Below, piece by piece: positions 15,697 to 24,194 of a stretch of 29,478 nt of DNA. Under the pieces are notes generated by a model, which saw only the letters and a program-made list of their open reading frames with translations, did no database searches and was not told the DNA's origin. The position numbers and the translations under genes were made by a program. The stretch is from Eisenbergiella sp900555195 (GTDB lineage: Bacteria; Bacillota; Clostridia; Lachnospirales; Lachnospiraceae), in assembly GCA_902492555.1 (NCBI GenBank), contig CABUMH010000045.1, forward strand, positions 1 through 29,478, given 5' to 3'. Position 1 is the stretch's first letter. Every line of letters starts with the position of its first letter.

Positions 15697-16743
15697 ATGA
15701 AGAAAAAGCGAATGATGGCGGCGGCTCTTGGCGCGTTGTTTCTTTCTGTGGCCTCGGGCTGCGGTTCCGGCGGGAATGAGAATCTGACGCAGGGGCTTAG
15801 CCTGGTGGAACAGCTGAACTATGAAGAGGCGCTGAATTGTTTTGATGCGGCGCTGCTGAATAAAGAGGATGCGCAGCAGGCTTACCGGGGAATGGGGCTT
15901 GCCTATATGGGGATGTCTCAATATGACAAGGCTGCGGAAAGCCTGGAGAGGGCGCTTACTTACAGTGATTCCAAGCTCGATCAGATCGATTACGATATTA
16001 ATTATTATCTCGCAACAGCTTATTATAAGCAGGGCGAACTGGATAAAGCGCTGAATGTATATGAAGCGATCGTGGACATGCGCCCGAAGGAGAAGACAGC
16101 GTACTACCTGAAGGGGGTGGTGGAGCTGGAGCAGGGGAATACGGATGCGGCAAAGGCGGATTTTGACAAAGCGGTTGAGATCGACGCCCAGGATTATGAT
16201 ATGCGGATCAATATTTTCTGCAGCTGTGCGGAGAACGGGCAGCAGGAGCTGGGGCAGGAATATTTGCAGGCCGTGCTGGATGGAGAGGATGAGAATCTCA
16301 GCAGCTATAACAGAGGGCGCATGTATTATTATCTGGGAGATTATGAAAACGCGCGCAGCAATCTGGAAACGGCAAAAGATGAGGATGCGACCGCAGACTG
16401 CGTCCGGCTGCTGGGACAGACCTATGAACAGCTGGGGGACTACAATTATGCCGCCAGCGTGTACAGCAATTATCTGAACGAGACGCCGGATGCGCAGATG
16501 TACAATCAGCTGGGGCTGTGTGAACTGCGGATAGGAAATTATGATACGGCTCTGGAAGCTTTTCAGTCGGGCATAGCCATAGAAGAGAACCAGATCATGC
16601 AGATCTTAAAGTTTAATGAGATTGTGGCATATGAGTATCTGGGCGAGTTCGATCAGGCGACCATTCTGATGGAATCCTATCTTGCCACTTATCCGGATGA
16701 CGAGAAAGCGCAGCGGGAATATGAATTCCTGCAGACAAGATAG
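15697..16743 (+). CDS. TPR-repeat lipoprotein
   Basis: A 348-residue predicted surface lipoprotein. The N-terminus has a short basic stretch (MKKKR), a hydrophobic core and a lipobox ending ASGC (lipidated Cys about residue 22). The rest is a chain of tetratricopeptide repeats of about 34 residues, recognisable from segments such as AYRGMGLAYMGMSQYDKAAE, AYYKQGELDKALNVYEAI and LGLCELRIGNYDTALEAF. TPR proteins scaffold protein-protein contacts; the partner here is unknown. It is flanked by a toxin remnant and nrdD, each with its own signals, so it is probably a single-gene unit. The start at 15697 is supported by the signal peptide, although the ribosome site is weak. Confidence 0.85.
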   Translation: MKKKRMMAAALGALFLSVASGCGSGGNENLTQGLSLVEQLNYEEALNCFDAALLNKEDAQQAYRGMGLAYMGMSQYDKAAESLERALTYSDSKLDQIDYDINYYLATAYYKQGELDKALNVYEAIVDMRPKEKTAYYLKGVVELEQGNTDAAKADFDKAVEIDAQDYDMRINIFCSCAENGQQELGQEYLQAVLDGEDENLSSYNRGRMYYYLGDYENARSNLETAKDEDATADCVRLLGQTYEQLGDYNYAASVYSNYLNETPDAQMYNQLGLCELRIGNYDTALEAFQSGIAIEENQIMQILKFNEIVAYEYLGEFDQATILMESYLATYPDDEKAQREYEFLQTR

Positions 16744-16825
16744 AAAACGGCGGGCAGCAGGCCCGGAAGACAGGATAAGTCCGTAACAGTTCAGATATGC
16801 CGGAGCGGTTATATATATGTAAAAC

Positions 16826-16873
16826 TACAATATTTATTATTGAACGCGGTTTTGAAATACAATATCTTGTGGG
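16826..16873 (+). promoter_or_regulatory. Two NrdR-like boxes upstream of nrdD
   Basis: TACAATAT occurs at 16826 and again at 16858, 32 bp apart (three helical turns). The second continues as TACAATATCTTGTG, a near-palindrome resembling the NrdR consensus; the first is weaker. NrdR represses ribonucleotide reductase genes from paired boxes spaced by whole turns close to the promoter, as here, just upstream of the -35 at 16880. Site identity is inference from spacing, sequence and target. Confidence 0.5.
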
Positions 16874-16879
16874 GCGGCA

Positions 16880-16908
16880 TTGACTTCCTATAGAAAAGGT
16901 GTTACAAT
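16880..16908 (+). promoter_or_regulatory. Sigma-A promoter of nrdD
   Basis: TTGACT (16880-16885) and TACAAT (16903-16908) have a 17-bp spacer, close to consensus. Transcription from about 16915 would give a leader of about 175 nt before the nrdD ATG. Confidence 0.75.
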
Positions 16909-16927
16909 AACTGCATCGCTCGTTATG

Positions 16928-16965
16928 AGGATGAGTGTCCATCCATTGGGATGGACACTCATCCT
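16928..16965 (+). promoter_or_regulatory. 17-bp perfect hairpin in the nrdD leader
   Basis: AGGATGAGTGTCCATCC (16928-16944) and its exact inverse (16949-16965) enclose the 4-nt loop ATTG. It lies just downstream of the predicted start site. Only three Ts in four bases follow, so a simple terminator is doubtful; an attenuator or stability element is possible. I do not recognise a known riboswitch. The rest of the leader (to 17089) has one weaker stem (GGCCAT 16994-16999 / ATGGCC 17010-17015). Confidence 0.6.
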
Positions 16966-17089
16966 TTATCGACACCGAGGGGTATATTTTCCAGGCCATT
17001 CCTTCGTGGATGGCCATGCTGCCCTTGGCGGTATATAAGGAAGTGTGCAGATTGGACAGACAAGAAGAAAGAATAAAGGGGGATATCGT

Positions 17090-19492
17090 ATGTTTCAGGT
17101 AATCAAGAGAAGCGGAGAGACGGTGGACTTCACGCTGACCAAAATCAATGACGCGATCATCAAGGCGTTTGAGGCGACGGATATGCAGTACAACAATGAT
17201 ATTGTTGATCTGCTTGCGCTGAGAGTTACCGCCGATTTTCAGGATAAAGTACAGGATGGTTCCGTTCATGTGGAGGATATCCAGGACAGCGTGGAAAAGG
17301 TTCTGGAGCAGGCGGGCTATACAGAAGTTGCCAAGGCTTATATCCTCTATCGGAAACAGCGTGAGAAAATGCGCAATATGAAGTCCACGATCCTGGATTA
17401 CAAGGAAGTGGTGAATGGCTATGTGAAGGTGGAAGACTGGCGCGTGAAAGAGAATTCCACCGTGACCTATTCCGTGGGCGGCCTGATCCTGAGCAACTCA
17501 GGTGCGGTAACGGCCAATTACTGGCTTTCCGAGATTTATGACGAGGAGATCTCCCAGGCGCACCGGAATGCAGATATTCATATTCACGATCTGTCCATGC
17601 TGACGGGATACTGCGCAGGCTGGTCCCTGAAACAGCTGATTCAGGAAGGGCTGGGAGGAATTCCCGGCAAGATCACTTCCGCTCCGGCCAAGCATCTTTC
17701 CGTACTGTGCAATCAGATGGTGAATTTCCTGGGGATCATGCAGAACGAATGGGCGGGCGCGCAGGCGTTTTCCTCCTTTGACACCTATCTCGCTCCGTTT
17801 GTAAAAGCGGATAAGCTGACCTATCCGGAAGTGAAGAAGTGCATTGAATCCTTTATCTATGGGGTGAATACGCCCAGCCGCTGGGGAACGCAGGCGCCGT
17901 TTTCCAACATCACTCTGGACTGGACCGTGCCGGATGATTTGGCGGAGCTTCCTGCCATCGTGGGCGGGAAGGAGATGGATTTCTGCTATAAGGACTGCAA
18001 GAAGGAAATGGACATGGTCAACAAGGCGTTCATCGAGATCATGATCGAAGGGGATGCCAATGGAAGAGGGTTCCAGTATCCGATTCCGACGTATTCCATC
18101 ACCAAGGATTTTGACTGGTCCGATACGGAGAACAACCGCTTGCTGTTTGAGATGACGGCTAAGTACGGAACGCCTTATTTCAGCAATTATATCAATTCCG
18201 ATATGCAGCCCAGCGATGTGCGTTCCATGTGCTGCAGGCTCCGTCTGGATCTGAGAGAGCTGAGAAAGAAAACGGGCGGGTATTTTGGCTCCGGAGAGAG
18301 CACCGGAAGCGTGGGCGTCGTTACGATCAACATGCCCCGCATCGCGTATCTGTCTTCCAGCAAAGAAGAGTTTTACCGCCGTCTGGATCGGATGATGGAT
18401 ATTGCCGCCCGCTCCCTGAAGATTAAGAGACAGGTCATCACGAAGCTTCTGGATGAAGGTCTGTATCCTTACACGAAGAGATACCTGGGCAATTTTGATA
18501 ATCATTTTTCCACAATCGGCCTGATCGGCATGAATGAAGTGGGCTTGAATGCCAACTGGTTGAGGGCGGATATGTCAAGCGCCAAGACGCAGGAGTTTAC
18601 CAAGGAAGTGCTGAACCACATGCGTGAGCGCCTGTCCGATTATCAGGAAGAGTACGGGGATCTGTACAATCTGGAAGCGACTCCTGCGGAAAGCACCACT
18701 TACCGCATGGCGAAGTTTGACAAAAAGAAATGGCCCGGCATTATCACCGCAGGAAAAGAAGGGGATACGCCTTATTATACGAATTCCTCCCATCTTCCGG
18801 TGGATTATACCGTGGACATCTTTGATGCGCTGGATATTCAAGATGAGATCCAGACGCTTTATACATCGGGAACCGTGTTCCATGCATTTTTGGGAGAGAA
18901 GCTTCCGGATTGGAAGGCTGCCGCCAATCTGGTGCGCACAATTGCGGAGAATTATAAGCTGCCTTATTATACCCTTTCTCCCACCTACTCCATCTGCTCC
19001 GAGCATGGATATCTGACCGGAGAACAGAAGGTGTGCCCGAAATGCGGCCGCGTAACGGAGGTATGGAGCCGGATCACCGGATATTACAGGCCTGTGCAGA
19101 ACTGGAACGACGGAAAGGTGCAGGAGTATGAGAACCGGACAGAATATGATATCTCCAAATCCGTGTGCAAGAGAGCGCCCGGCGCTGTGGTTTCCATGTC
19201 CGATTACGGCAAAGGGAATGTGGCAGGAGAGGAGTCAAGGGATGCCGTGAAGTATCTGTTCACCACGAAAACATGCCCGAACTGCAAGATGGCGAAGGAG
19301 TATCTGAAGGATGAGGCCTATGTGCTGGTGGACGCGGAGGAGAATGCGCAGCTGGCCGCCAAATATGGGGTCATGCAGGCGCCCACCCTGGTGGTTGCGG
19401 ATAAGGATGGCTTTACCAAGTATGCAAACCTTTCCAATATTAAAAAGTATGTATCGCAGAAAGCGGAACAGAAACATGCCATGAACGCGTAA
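17090..19492 (+). CDS. nrdD: Anaerobic (class III) ribonucleoside-triphosphate reductase with C-terminal thioredoxin-like domain
   Basis: An 800-residue glycyl-radical enzyme that makes deoxyribonucleotides from NTPs without oxygen. The N-terminal ATP-cone (FQVIKRSGETVDFTLTKIND, residues 1-90) gives allosteric control. Active-site cysteines are at C381/C382 (RSMCCRLRLDL). A zinc site is suggested by C636, C649 and C652. The glycyl-radical loop RITGYYRPVQNWNDG has the radical Gly at G664. Residues about 715-790 form a thioredoxin/glutaredoxin-like domain with a CPNC motif (C729, C732) and a conserved cis-Pro region (MQAPTLVV), an attached reductant source. The ATG at 17090 follows a GGGGG ribosome site and matches the ATP-cone start. 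The activase gene nrdG is not adjacent; the next gene is convergent. Confidence 0.93.
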   Translation: MFQVIKRSGETVDFTLTKINDAIIKAFEATDMQYNNDIVDLLALRVTADFQDKVQDGSVHVEDIQDSVEKVLEQAGYTEVAKAYILYRKQREKMRNMKSTILDYKEVVNGYVKVEDWRVKENSTVTYSVGGLILSNSGAVTANYWLSEIYDEEISQAHRNADIHIHDLSMLTGYCAGWSLKQLIQEGLGGIPGKITSAPAKHLSVLCNQMVNFLGIMQNEWAGAQAFSSFDTYLAPFVKADKLTYPEVKKCIESFIYGVNTPSRWGTQAPFSNITLDWTVPDDLAELPAIVGGKEMDFCYKDCKKEMDMVNKAFIEIMIEGDANGRGFQYPIPTYSITKDFDWSDTENNRLLFEMTAKYGTPYFSNYINSDMQPSDVRSMCCRLRLDLRELRKKTGGYFGSGESTGSVGVVTINMPRIAYLSSSKEEFYRRLDRMMDIAARSLKIKRQVITKLLDEGLYPYTKRYLGNFDNHFSTIGLIGMNEVGLNANWLRADMSSAKTQEFTKEVLNHMRERLSDYQEEYGDLYNLEATPAESTTYRMAKFDKKKWPGIITAGKEGDTPYYTNSSHLPVDYTVDIFDALDIQDEIQTLYTSGTVFHAFLGEKLPDWKAAANLVRTIAENYKLPYYTLSPTYSICSEHGYLTGEQKVCPKCGRVTEVWSRITGYYRPVQNWNDGKVQEYENRTEYDISKSVCKRAPGAVVSMSDYGKGNVAGEESRDAVKYLFTTKTCPNCKMAKEYLKDEAYVLVDAEENAQLAAKYGVMQAPTLVVADKDGFTKYANLSNIKKYVSQKAEQKHAMNA

Positions 19493-19507
19493 CGAAAGAG
19501 GAAAGCG

Positions 19508-19543
19508 GACAGAGGGAAGCCCCTATGGCAGCTTTCCTCTGTC
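19508..19543 (+). terminator. Stem-loop after nrdD
   Basis: A 13-bp stem, GACAGAGGGAAGC (19508-19520) and GCTTTCCTCTGTC (19531-19543), has one G-T pair and a 10-nt loop. No immediate T tract follows, so it may protect the 3' end ahead of the stronger terminator at 19569. Confidence 0.5.
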
Positions 19544-19568
19544 TGAGGCGAAAGGAATTCTTTTAATA

Positions 19569-19610
19569 AAAACAGCGGATGCCCGGAATAGAATGGGCAT
19601 CCGCTGTTTT
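19569..19610. terminator. Strong bidirectional terminator between nrdD and the serine hydrolase gene
   Basis: A 16-bp perfect stem, AAAACAGCGGATGCCC (19569-19584) and GGGCATCCGCTGTTTT (19595-19610), has a 10-nt loop. It carries a T run on the plus strand and an A-rich flank that gives a T run on the minus strand. It serves both convergent transcripts. Confidence 0.85.
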
Positions 19611-19671
19611 GCTGATGACAGGCTGCGCAAACTGCGTAAGGAATACACAGACCTGCCTAAAGGGTTGTATC

Positions 19672-21147
19672 TTAAAGCGCAGCTTCTTTTTTTACAAACC
19701 GGATCTTCTGGTCGGACGTGGGTTCCATGGCAACCAGGAAGGCGAGTACATTGCCGTTGCGGTCATATTGAACTTCCGCTTCCAATTCCTCTCCGGGCAG
19801 GACATGAGGCTCGGTGAAAAGGAAGAACTGGGTGCGCAGATGAACGCCATGCAGGGTCAGGGTTCCCAGCTGCAGGCGAAGGCCGCCGTCCTCCTGTTCG
19901 ATGGTGATCTCGCCGTAACCGCCGTCCACATAGGTTCCGCAGATGGATGCGAGATCAACAGGGCAGGGATAGGCAGCAGAAAGGCTGCGGATTGTATCCT
20001 CATCCGTACGCGCATCCGCCTGCGCCTGAAGAAGGTTTTGGCGATGCGTATAGAAGCGGTCGATCCAATCCACTTCCTCAAGATCCAGAAAAGCGTCCAG
20101 AAGGATATAGCGCATGACGCGCGCTCCGAAGGGGTGTTCGGAATTGGTCAGAACGGTGCAGGCGAAATCTTTGCCCGGAACGAAGCACTGATCCGCGATG
20201 AAGCCGTCGATATGTCCGCCATGCTGTGCGATCTGAACACCGCGGTAGTTTTCCACGAAGAAGCCCAGGCCATAGGTGGAAAGATTCAGATATCCTTTCA
20301 AGGGCTCAATGATCGGATCGGATACGAGCATCTGCGGTGTGAACAGCTGGGAACACATTTCCTCTGAGAGGATCCGCTTGCCACCTGCCATTCCTTTATT
20401 CAGAAGAAATGCATCCCATTTAGCCAGCTGTACGCTGCTCATGCTGATGGAACCTGCCGGCTTCATGGTATACAGCGTGCTGTTGGGAACCGGGCGGTTG
20501 CCGGCGGGAGCGGGCTCTTCAAAGAAGCGGTAACCCTGTGCGCGCGTTTCAAACGTTTCAAACTGCGGCGCATCATAAGAAATGGGCCCCATTTCCAGAG
20601 GCGCGATCAGATTCTCCTGAACGAATTCCTCCCAGGAAAGGCCGCTCGCCCTGCTGATTACAATTCCTGCCAGGGTATACATCACATTCTGATACTGCCA
20701 GGTATAACGGAACGGCGCATTGGGCTTCAGATATGCAAGCATGTCGAGCATCTGTGCTTCGGAGTACTCGGAAAGCCTGGAATACCACGCCAGTTCATGC
20801 CTGGGAAGGCCGCAGCGGTGACAAAGCATGTCGCGGATGGTCAGATGTTCTGCTACATAGGAATCGTACATTTCAAACTCCGGGACATATTTGCGCACCG
20901 GATCGTCCAGATTCAGCTGCCCTCTGTCGCAGAGAAGAGCGATGGCAGCGGCGGTAAAGGACTTGGTGCAGGAACCGATGGAATACATGGTATCCGCATC
21001 AGCGGGCATCTGCTTCTCCACATCCTTATATCCGGCGGTGACGGTTTCATAGACCCCTCCATGATACCAGGTGATGCTGACGGAAGGGATCTGATATCTT
21101 GCGATCAGTTCTTCCGCTTTTTTCTGAATGATATTTTTGTCTATCAT
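19672..21147 (-). CDS. Serine hydrolase of the class C beta-lactamase / D-aminopeptidase-like family
   Basis: A penicillin-binding-protein fold hydrolase of 491 residues. The nucleophile motif SCTK (S61/K64 numbered from the upstream ATG) lies in YSIGSCTKSFTAAAIAL. The second motif is Y154-Q-N156, and a C-terminal HGG occurs in QHGGHIDGF. There is no signal peptide, so the protein is probably cytoplasmic, which argues against a secreted beta-lactamase. It follows the peptide-binding lipoprotein on the same strand, so a peptidase, D-aminopeptidase or esterase acting on imported material is the likelier role. Two starts are possible: ATG at 21153 has AAGGGG only 1 bp away, whereas ATG at 21147 has it at 7 bp, so 21147 is chosen. 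Confidence 0.85.
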   Translation of the reverse strand: MIDKNIIQKKAEELIARYQIPSVSITWYHGGVYETVTAGYKDVEKQMPADADTMYSIGSCTKSFTAAAIALLCDRGQLNLDDPVRKYVPEFEMYDSYVAEHLTIRDMLCHRCGLPRHELAWYSRLSEYSEAQMLDMLAYLKPNAPFRYTWQYQNVMYTLAGIVISRASGLSWEEFVQENLIAPLEMGPISYDAPQFETFETRAQGYRFFEEPAPAGNRPVPNSTLYTMKPAGSISMSSVQLAKWDAFLLNKGMAGGKRILSEEMCSQLFTPQMLVSDPIIEPLKGYLNLSTYGLGFFVENYRGVQIAQHGGHIDGFIADQCFVPGKDFACTVLTNSEHPFGARVMRYILLDAFLDLEEVDWIDRFYTHRQNLLQAQADARTDEDTIRSLSAAYPCPVDLASICGTYVDGGYGEITIEQEDGGLRLQLGTLTLHGVHLRTQFFLFTEPHVLPGEELEAEVQYDRNGNVLAFLVAMEPTSDQKIRFVKKEAAL

Positions 21148-21210
21148 ATCCATTCCCCTTTCTTAGACAGCGTACCCGCGAAACGGGGCCGTCTTGTCTT
21201 TCAATAGAAA

Positions 21211-21247
21211 CGGGCCTTCCCGCTGATCGGTTCAGCAAAAAGGCCCG
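21211..21247 (-). promoter_or_regulatory. Intercistronic stem-loop between binding protein and hydrolase genes
   Basis: An outer stem CGGGCCTT (21211-21218) / AAGGCCCG (21240-21247) encloses an inner stem GCTGA / TCAGC around a 5-nt loop, with a 3-nt internal bulge on each side. Such structures between a transporter binding-protein gene and the next gene often lower downstream expression or protect the upstream mRNA. There is no clear T tract. Confidence 0.5.
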
Positions 21248-21260
21248 AAACCATACGGTA

Positions 21261-22835
21261 TTACTTCCAACTGCAGTCCTTATATAAGATGCCGGTCACA
21301 GAAGGCGTATAATTCAAATCCTTGTTCCAGGCGGCGTTGGACTGGGTGATGTAGAGCGGGATATAAGCACAGGCCTCCTGGGTCAGGTCTTCAATCTGCT
21401 GATAGATCTCAAGGCGCGTATCCTGATCCGTGGTGGAAGCGGCCTGATTGAAAAGATCCTGAATGGTGCTGTCCGTATAGCGGGACATATTCAGGCCATT
21501 TACATATTCTTCATTGAAATATGTCTTAATAAAGTCATAGTCCAGTCCCATGGTCTGTCCCATGTCGGCGAACGTGAAGTTGCCGGTGATGCAGTCATTC
21601 ACCAGGGCATTTCCGTCCATACCTTCAATCGTGCTGGTGATGCCGATTTCGGAAAGCTGCGCCTGTACGACTTGAAGCACCGTTTCAAAATAGGTGCCGC
21701 CGAGCGTTTTCATGCTTCCGATATCCAGACCGTTCGGATAACCGGCTTCTGCCAGCAGCTCTTTGGCCTTCTCAGGATCATATTCATAGGTGATATGATC
21801 TTCCGTATAGCCGAACATGTAAGGGGTGGCCAGCGTGGTTGTGGGCTCTGCCAGCCCATCAGCAGCAACGGCGATGATGTCCTCTCTGTTAATCGCATGG
21901 GCAATGGCCTGCCGGAGCGTCTGATTATTGAACGGTTCCACTTCCGTGTTGAAGATCAGGTAGGTCACGTTGTTGGAAGGCTGGGAATAAGTGGAATACT
22001 CTCCGCTCTCGCTGATCTGCTGCCAGTTGGCGGAAGGAATATTCATCGCGTCAATCTCGCCCGCCTCAAATGCGGTGATAGCAGTGGTATCATCCGTAAT
22101 CAATTCAAAATTCAGCGTTTTGATAGGGGCCTCTCCGTCCCAGTAGTCCGGATAAGCTTCCAGGGTGATGCTCACATCCTGGATCGCTTCCTTCACAGTA
22201 TAAGCGCCGGTTCCGCAGGCGTTAAAGCCCAGAAAGCCCTGCTCATCCTTATTGGCTTCCGCAAAGGATTCGCTGACAATGCCGATGGATGCGATCTTCT
22301 CCATCAGAGGGGAGAACTGATATTTCAGGTGGAATTCCACCGTGGAATCGTCAGGAGCCGTGACGGAGTCGATGGCCTCCACTTTCTCCTGCATATATGC
22401 ATTGTCAAAACATCTTTCATAGGAATAAACCACATCGCTTGCCTTCAGCGGATCTCCGTTATGGAAGGTCACGCCGTCACGCAGCGTAAACGTCCAGGTG
22501 AGGCCGTCTTCGCTGACGCTGTATTGCGTTGCGAGCATGGGAATTTCTTCTCCTTCGTCGTTGATCCAGTAAAGCGGCTCATAGATCTGACGGCTTAAGC
22601 TGATATCCGCATTCAGGCTCAGATTATGAGGATCCACCGTGCTGAACGCATCCCCGATGCGCAGATTCAGATCCGTGCGTCCTGTTCCGGAACTCTCTCC
22701 GGAAGCCGCTTCGCTGGAGGCGGAAGCGGAATCTCCCTCTCCGGAGGGTTCGGTGCCGCCTGAACAGGCAGCAAGGCTGAGGGTAAGGGCCGCTGCACAG
22801 AAAACAGCGGCGAGCGATTTCCATTTCTTTTTCAT
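21261..22835 (-). CDS. Peptide-type ABC transporter substrate-binding lipoprotein (SBP family 5)
   Basis: A 524-residue extracellular lipoprotein that captures peptides for the permease encoded divergently. The signal peptide has the lipobox LAAC with Cys24, then a low-complexity Ser/Glu/Gly linker (to about 55). Family 5 hallmarks follow: SVSEDGLTWTFTLRDGVTFHNGDPLKASDVVYSYERCF (read in parts), TLRQAIAHAINREDI and YDPEKAKELLAEAGYPNG. The start at 22835 is chosen over an upstream in-frame ATG at 22910 because AGGAGG lies 5 bp before it and the signal peptide begins there. The ligand cannot be told from the sequence; the linked amidohydrolase and hydrolase suggest peptides. Confidence 0.92.
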   Translation of the reverse strand: MKKKWKSLAAVFCAAALTLSLAACSGGTEPSGEGDSASASSEAASGESSGTGRTDLNLRIGDAFSTVDPHNLSLNADISLSRQIYEPLYWINDEGEEIPMLATQYSVSEDGLTWTFTLRDGVTFHNGDPLKASDVVYSYERCFDNAYMQEKVEAIDSVTAPDDSTVEFHLKYQFSPLMEKIASIGIVSESFAEANKDEQGFLGFNACGTGAYTVKEAIQDVSITLEAYPDYWDGEAPIKTLNFELITDDTTAITAFEAGEIDAMNIPSANWQQISESGEYSTYSQPSNNVTYLIFNTEVEPFNNQTLRQAIAHAINREDIIAVAADGLAEPTTTLATPYMFGYTEDHITYEYDPEKAKELLAEAGYPNGLDIGSMKTLGGTYFETVLQVVQAQLSEIGITSTIEGMDGNALVNDCITGNFTFADMGQTMGLDYDFIKTYFNEEYVNGLNMSRYTDSTIQDLFNQAASTTDQDTRLEIYQQIEDLTQEACAYIPLYITQSNAAWNKDLNYTPSVTGILYKDCSWK

Positions 22836-22938
22836 AATTCCTCCTCTTGGTTTGTCATCAGTGATATTTGGATGAATAAGTGCCGGCAAATCGATGTACA
22901 TTGCTGTCAATCGTCAGCCGGACATTATAAATATTTAT

Positions 22939-22966
22939 ATTATACACGATCGGGGATGAATTGCAT
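22939..22966 (-). promoter_or_regulatory. Candidate promoter for the binding-protein operon
   Basis: On the minus strand a perfect TATAAT (22944-22939) is preceded 16 bp upstream by ATGCAA (22966-22961), a weak -35. The start of transcription would be about 100 bp before the lipoprotein ATG. Confidence 0.4.
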
Positions 22967-23039
22967 TTGCAAAAATATCATAAACAATATGAATAAAAGT
23001 TATGTTAAATACGCTCAGAAAATAGATAAAGCACGGTCA

Positions 23040-23068
23040 TTGCAATCTTATTTTCTGCGTGTTATTAT
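23040..23068 (+). promoter_or_regulatory. Candidate promoter for the permease operon
   Basis: TTGCAA (23040-23045) and TATTAT (23063-23068) are separated by 17 bp, about 105 bp before the first permease ATG. Confidence 0.55.
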
Positions 23069-23173
23069 GACTAGTTGTAACAACGCTATGAAAATAATGA
23101 ATAGATCAATGGCGCGCGGCTATGCTGCGTATGCATATTTATAAATTTCTAAGGACACAAAGGAGAATGTGGT

Positions 23174-24103
23174 ATGGGTAAGTACATAATTAAAAGGCTG
23201 CTTCTGATTATTCCGACCCTGTTGGGAGTGCTGTTCATCGTGTTTGCCATTATGAATTTCACGCCCGGGGATCCCGGCAGACAGATCCTGGGGATGGCGG
23301 CGAAACAGGAGACCGTGGATGCGCTGAACCATGAGCTGGGATATGATAAGCCTTTTCTGGTCAGGTTTGTGGATTATATCTGGGATCTGCTTCACGGTGA
23401 TCTGGGCACCTCATACCGCACAAGGAAGCCTTTTGTGGACGAGTTCTTCCAAAAGGTTCCGATCACGCTGAAGCTTGGCTGCCTGTCCTTTGTGCTTTCT
23501 TCTATCGTAGGGATTTCCCTGGGCATTCTGTCCGCAGTCAAACAGTATTCCTTCGCGGATACGTTCAGCACGCTGGTTTCGATCCTTTTGGCCTCCATTC
23601 CCGGATTTTTCCTGGGGATGGTGCTGATCTATGTATTTGGACTGAAAATCGGCATATTGCCTACACATGGAATTGATGAGTGGAAAAGTTATATCCTTCC
23701 CGTGATCACGCTGGCGGCGGGCGGAAGCGCACAGCTGATGCGCCTGACGCGAACCACGATGCTGGAGGCCATCCGGCAGGATTACATGAGAACCGCGAAG
23801 GCAAAGGGATGCACCCCTGCTAAAATGATCTGGAAGCATGCGCTGAAGAATGCCATTCTTCCCGTGCTTACGGTGATGGGAACCAGCTTTGGCTCCATCC
23901 TGGGCGGGGCTGTGATCTGTGAGACGGTATTTGCGATTCCGGGGCTTGGAAACTACATTCTCAGCGCCATCCGCAACAAGGATATTCCGGTGGTCATGTC
24001 CTCCACGGTGTTCCTGTCCACCTTTTTCTGCCTGGTGATGGTGGTGGTGGACATCCTGTATGCGATCATCGATCCGCGTATCCGGGATAGAGTGGTCAGA
24101 TAG
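23174..24103 (+). CDS. Peptide ABC transporter permease, DppB/OppB type
   Basis: A 309-residue inner-membrane permease with about six transmembrane segments. The first is LLLIIPTLLGVLFIVFAI, followed by the typical periplasmic FTPGDPGRQILG stretch of this subfamily. The cytoplasmic coupling loop that contacts the ATPases is seen as RTAKAKGCTPAKMIWKHALK, then NAILPVLT. It has a strong AAGGAG ribosome site. It heads the plus-strand operon and pairs with the next permease to form the channel of the importer served by the divergently encoded lipoprotein. Confidence 0.93.
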   Translation: MGKYIIKRLLLIIPTLLGVLFIVFAIMNFTPGDPGRQILGMAAKQETVDALNHELGYDKPFLVRFVDYIWDLLHGDLGTSYRTRKPFVDEFFQKVPITLKLGCLSFVLSSIVGISLGILSAVKQYSFADTFSTLVSILLASIPGFFLGMVLIYVFGLKIGILPTHGIDEWKSYILPVITLAAGGSAQLMRLTRTTMLEAIRQDYMRTAKAKGCTPAKMIWKHALKNAILPVLTVMGTSFGSILGGAVICETVFAIPGLGNYILSAIRNKDIPVVMSSTVFLSTFFCLVMVVVDILYAIIDPRIRDRVVR

Positions 24104-24194
24104 GGTATCGCAGAAGAGAACGGCCGGGCGGATGATTTGGCGCAGAAACGAAGTGGGATCTGCGCAGCCCGTTCGGGGAAAGGAATAGAAGAGA

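Larger units (their letters stand above)
22836..23173. other. Divergent AT-rich control region of the peptide locus
   Basis: There is no gene here; short open frames lack support. It contains promoter-like motifs for both directions (annotated separately) and AT-rich palindromic runs near 22925-22945. The plus-strand ribosome site AAGGAG precedes the permease ATG at 23174. A LysR binding site (T-N11-A type) would be expected here but I cannot point to one securely. Confidence 0.5.

Noticed and set aside
16928..16965. Simple intrinsic terminator for the TPR lipoprotein gene
   Set aside because: It lies downstream of the nrdD promoter and lacks a T tract; a leader element fits better.
17498..18505. 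Minus-strand open frame opposite nrdD
   Set aside because: Mirror of nrdD coding; no homologous motif seen.
19579..20367. Plus-strand frame opposite the serine hydrolase
   Set aside because: Antisense to the SCTK / HGG-bearing hydrolase; starts inside a terminator stem.
19672..21147. Secreted beta-lactamase
   Set aside because: The fold motifs fit but there is no signal peptide or lipobox and the context is peptide uptake.
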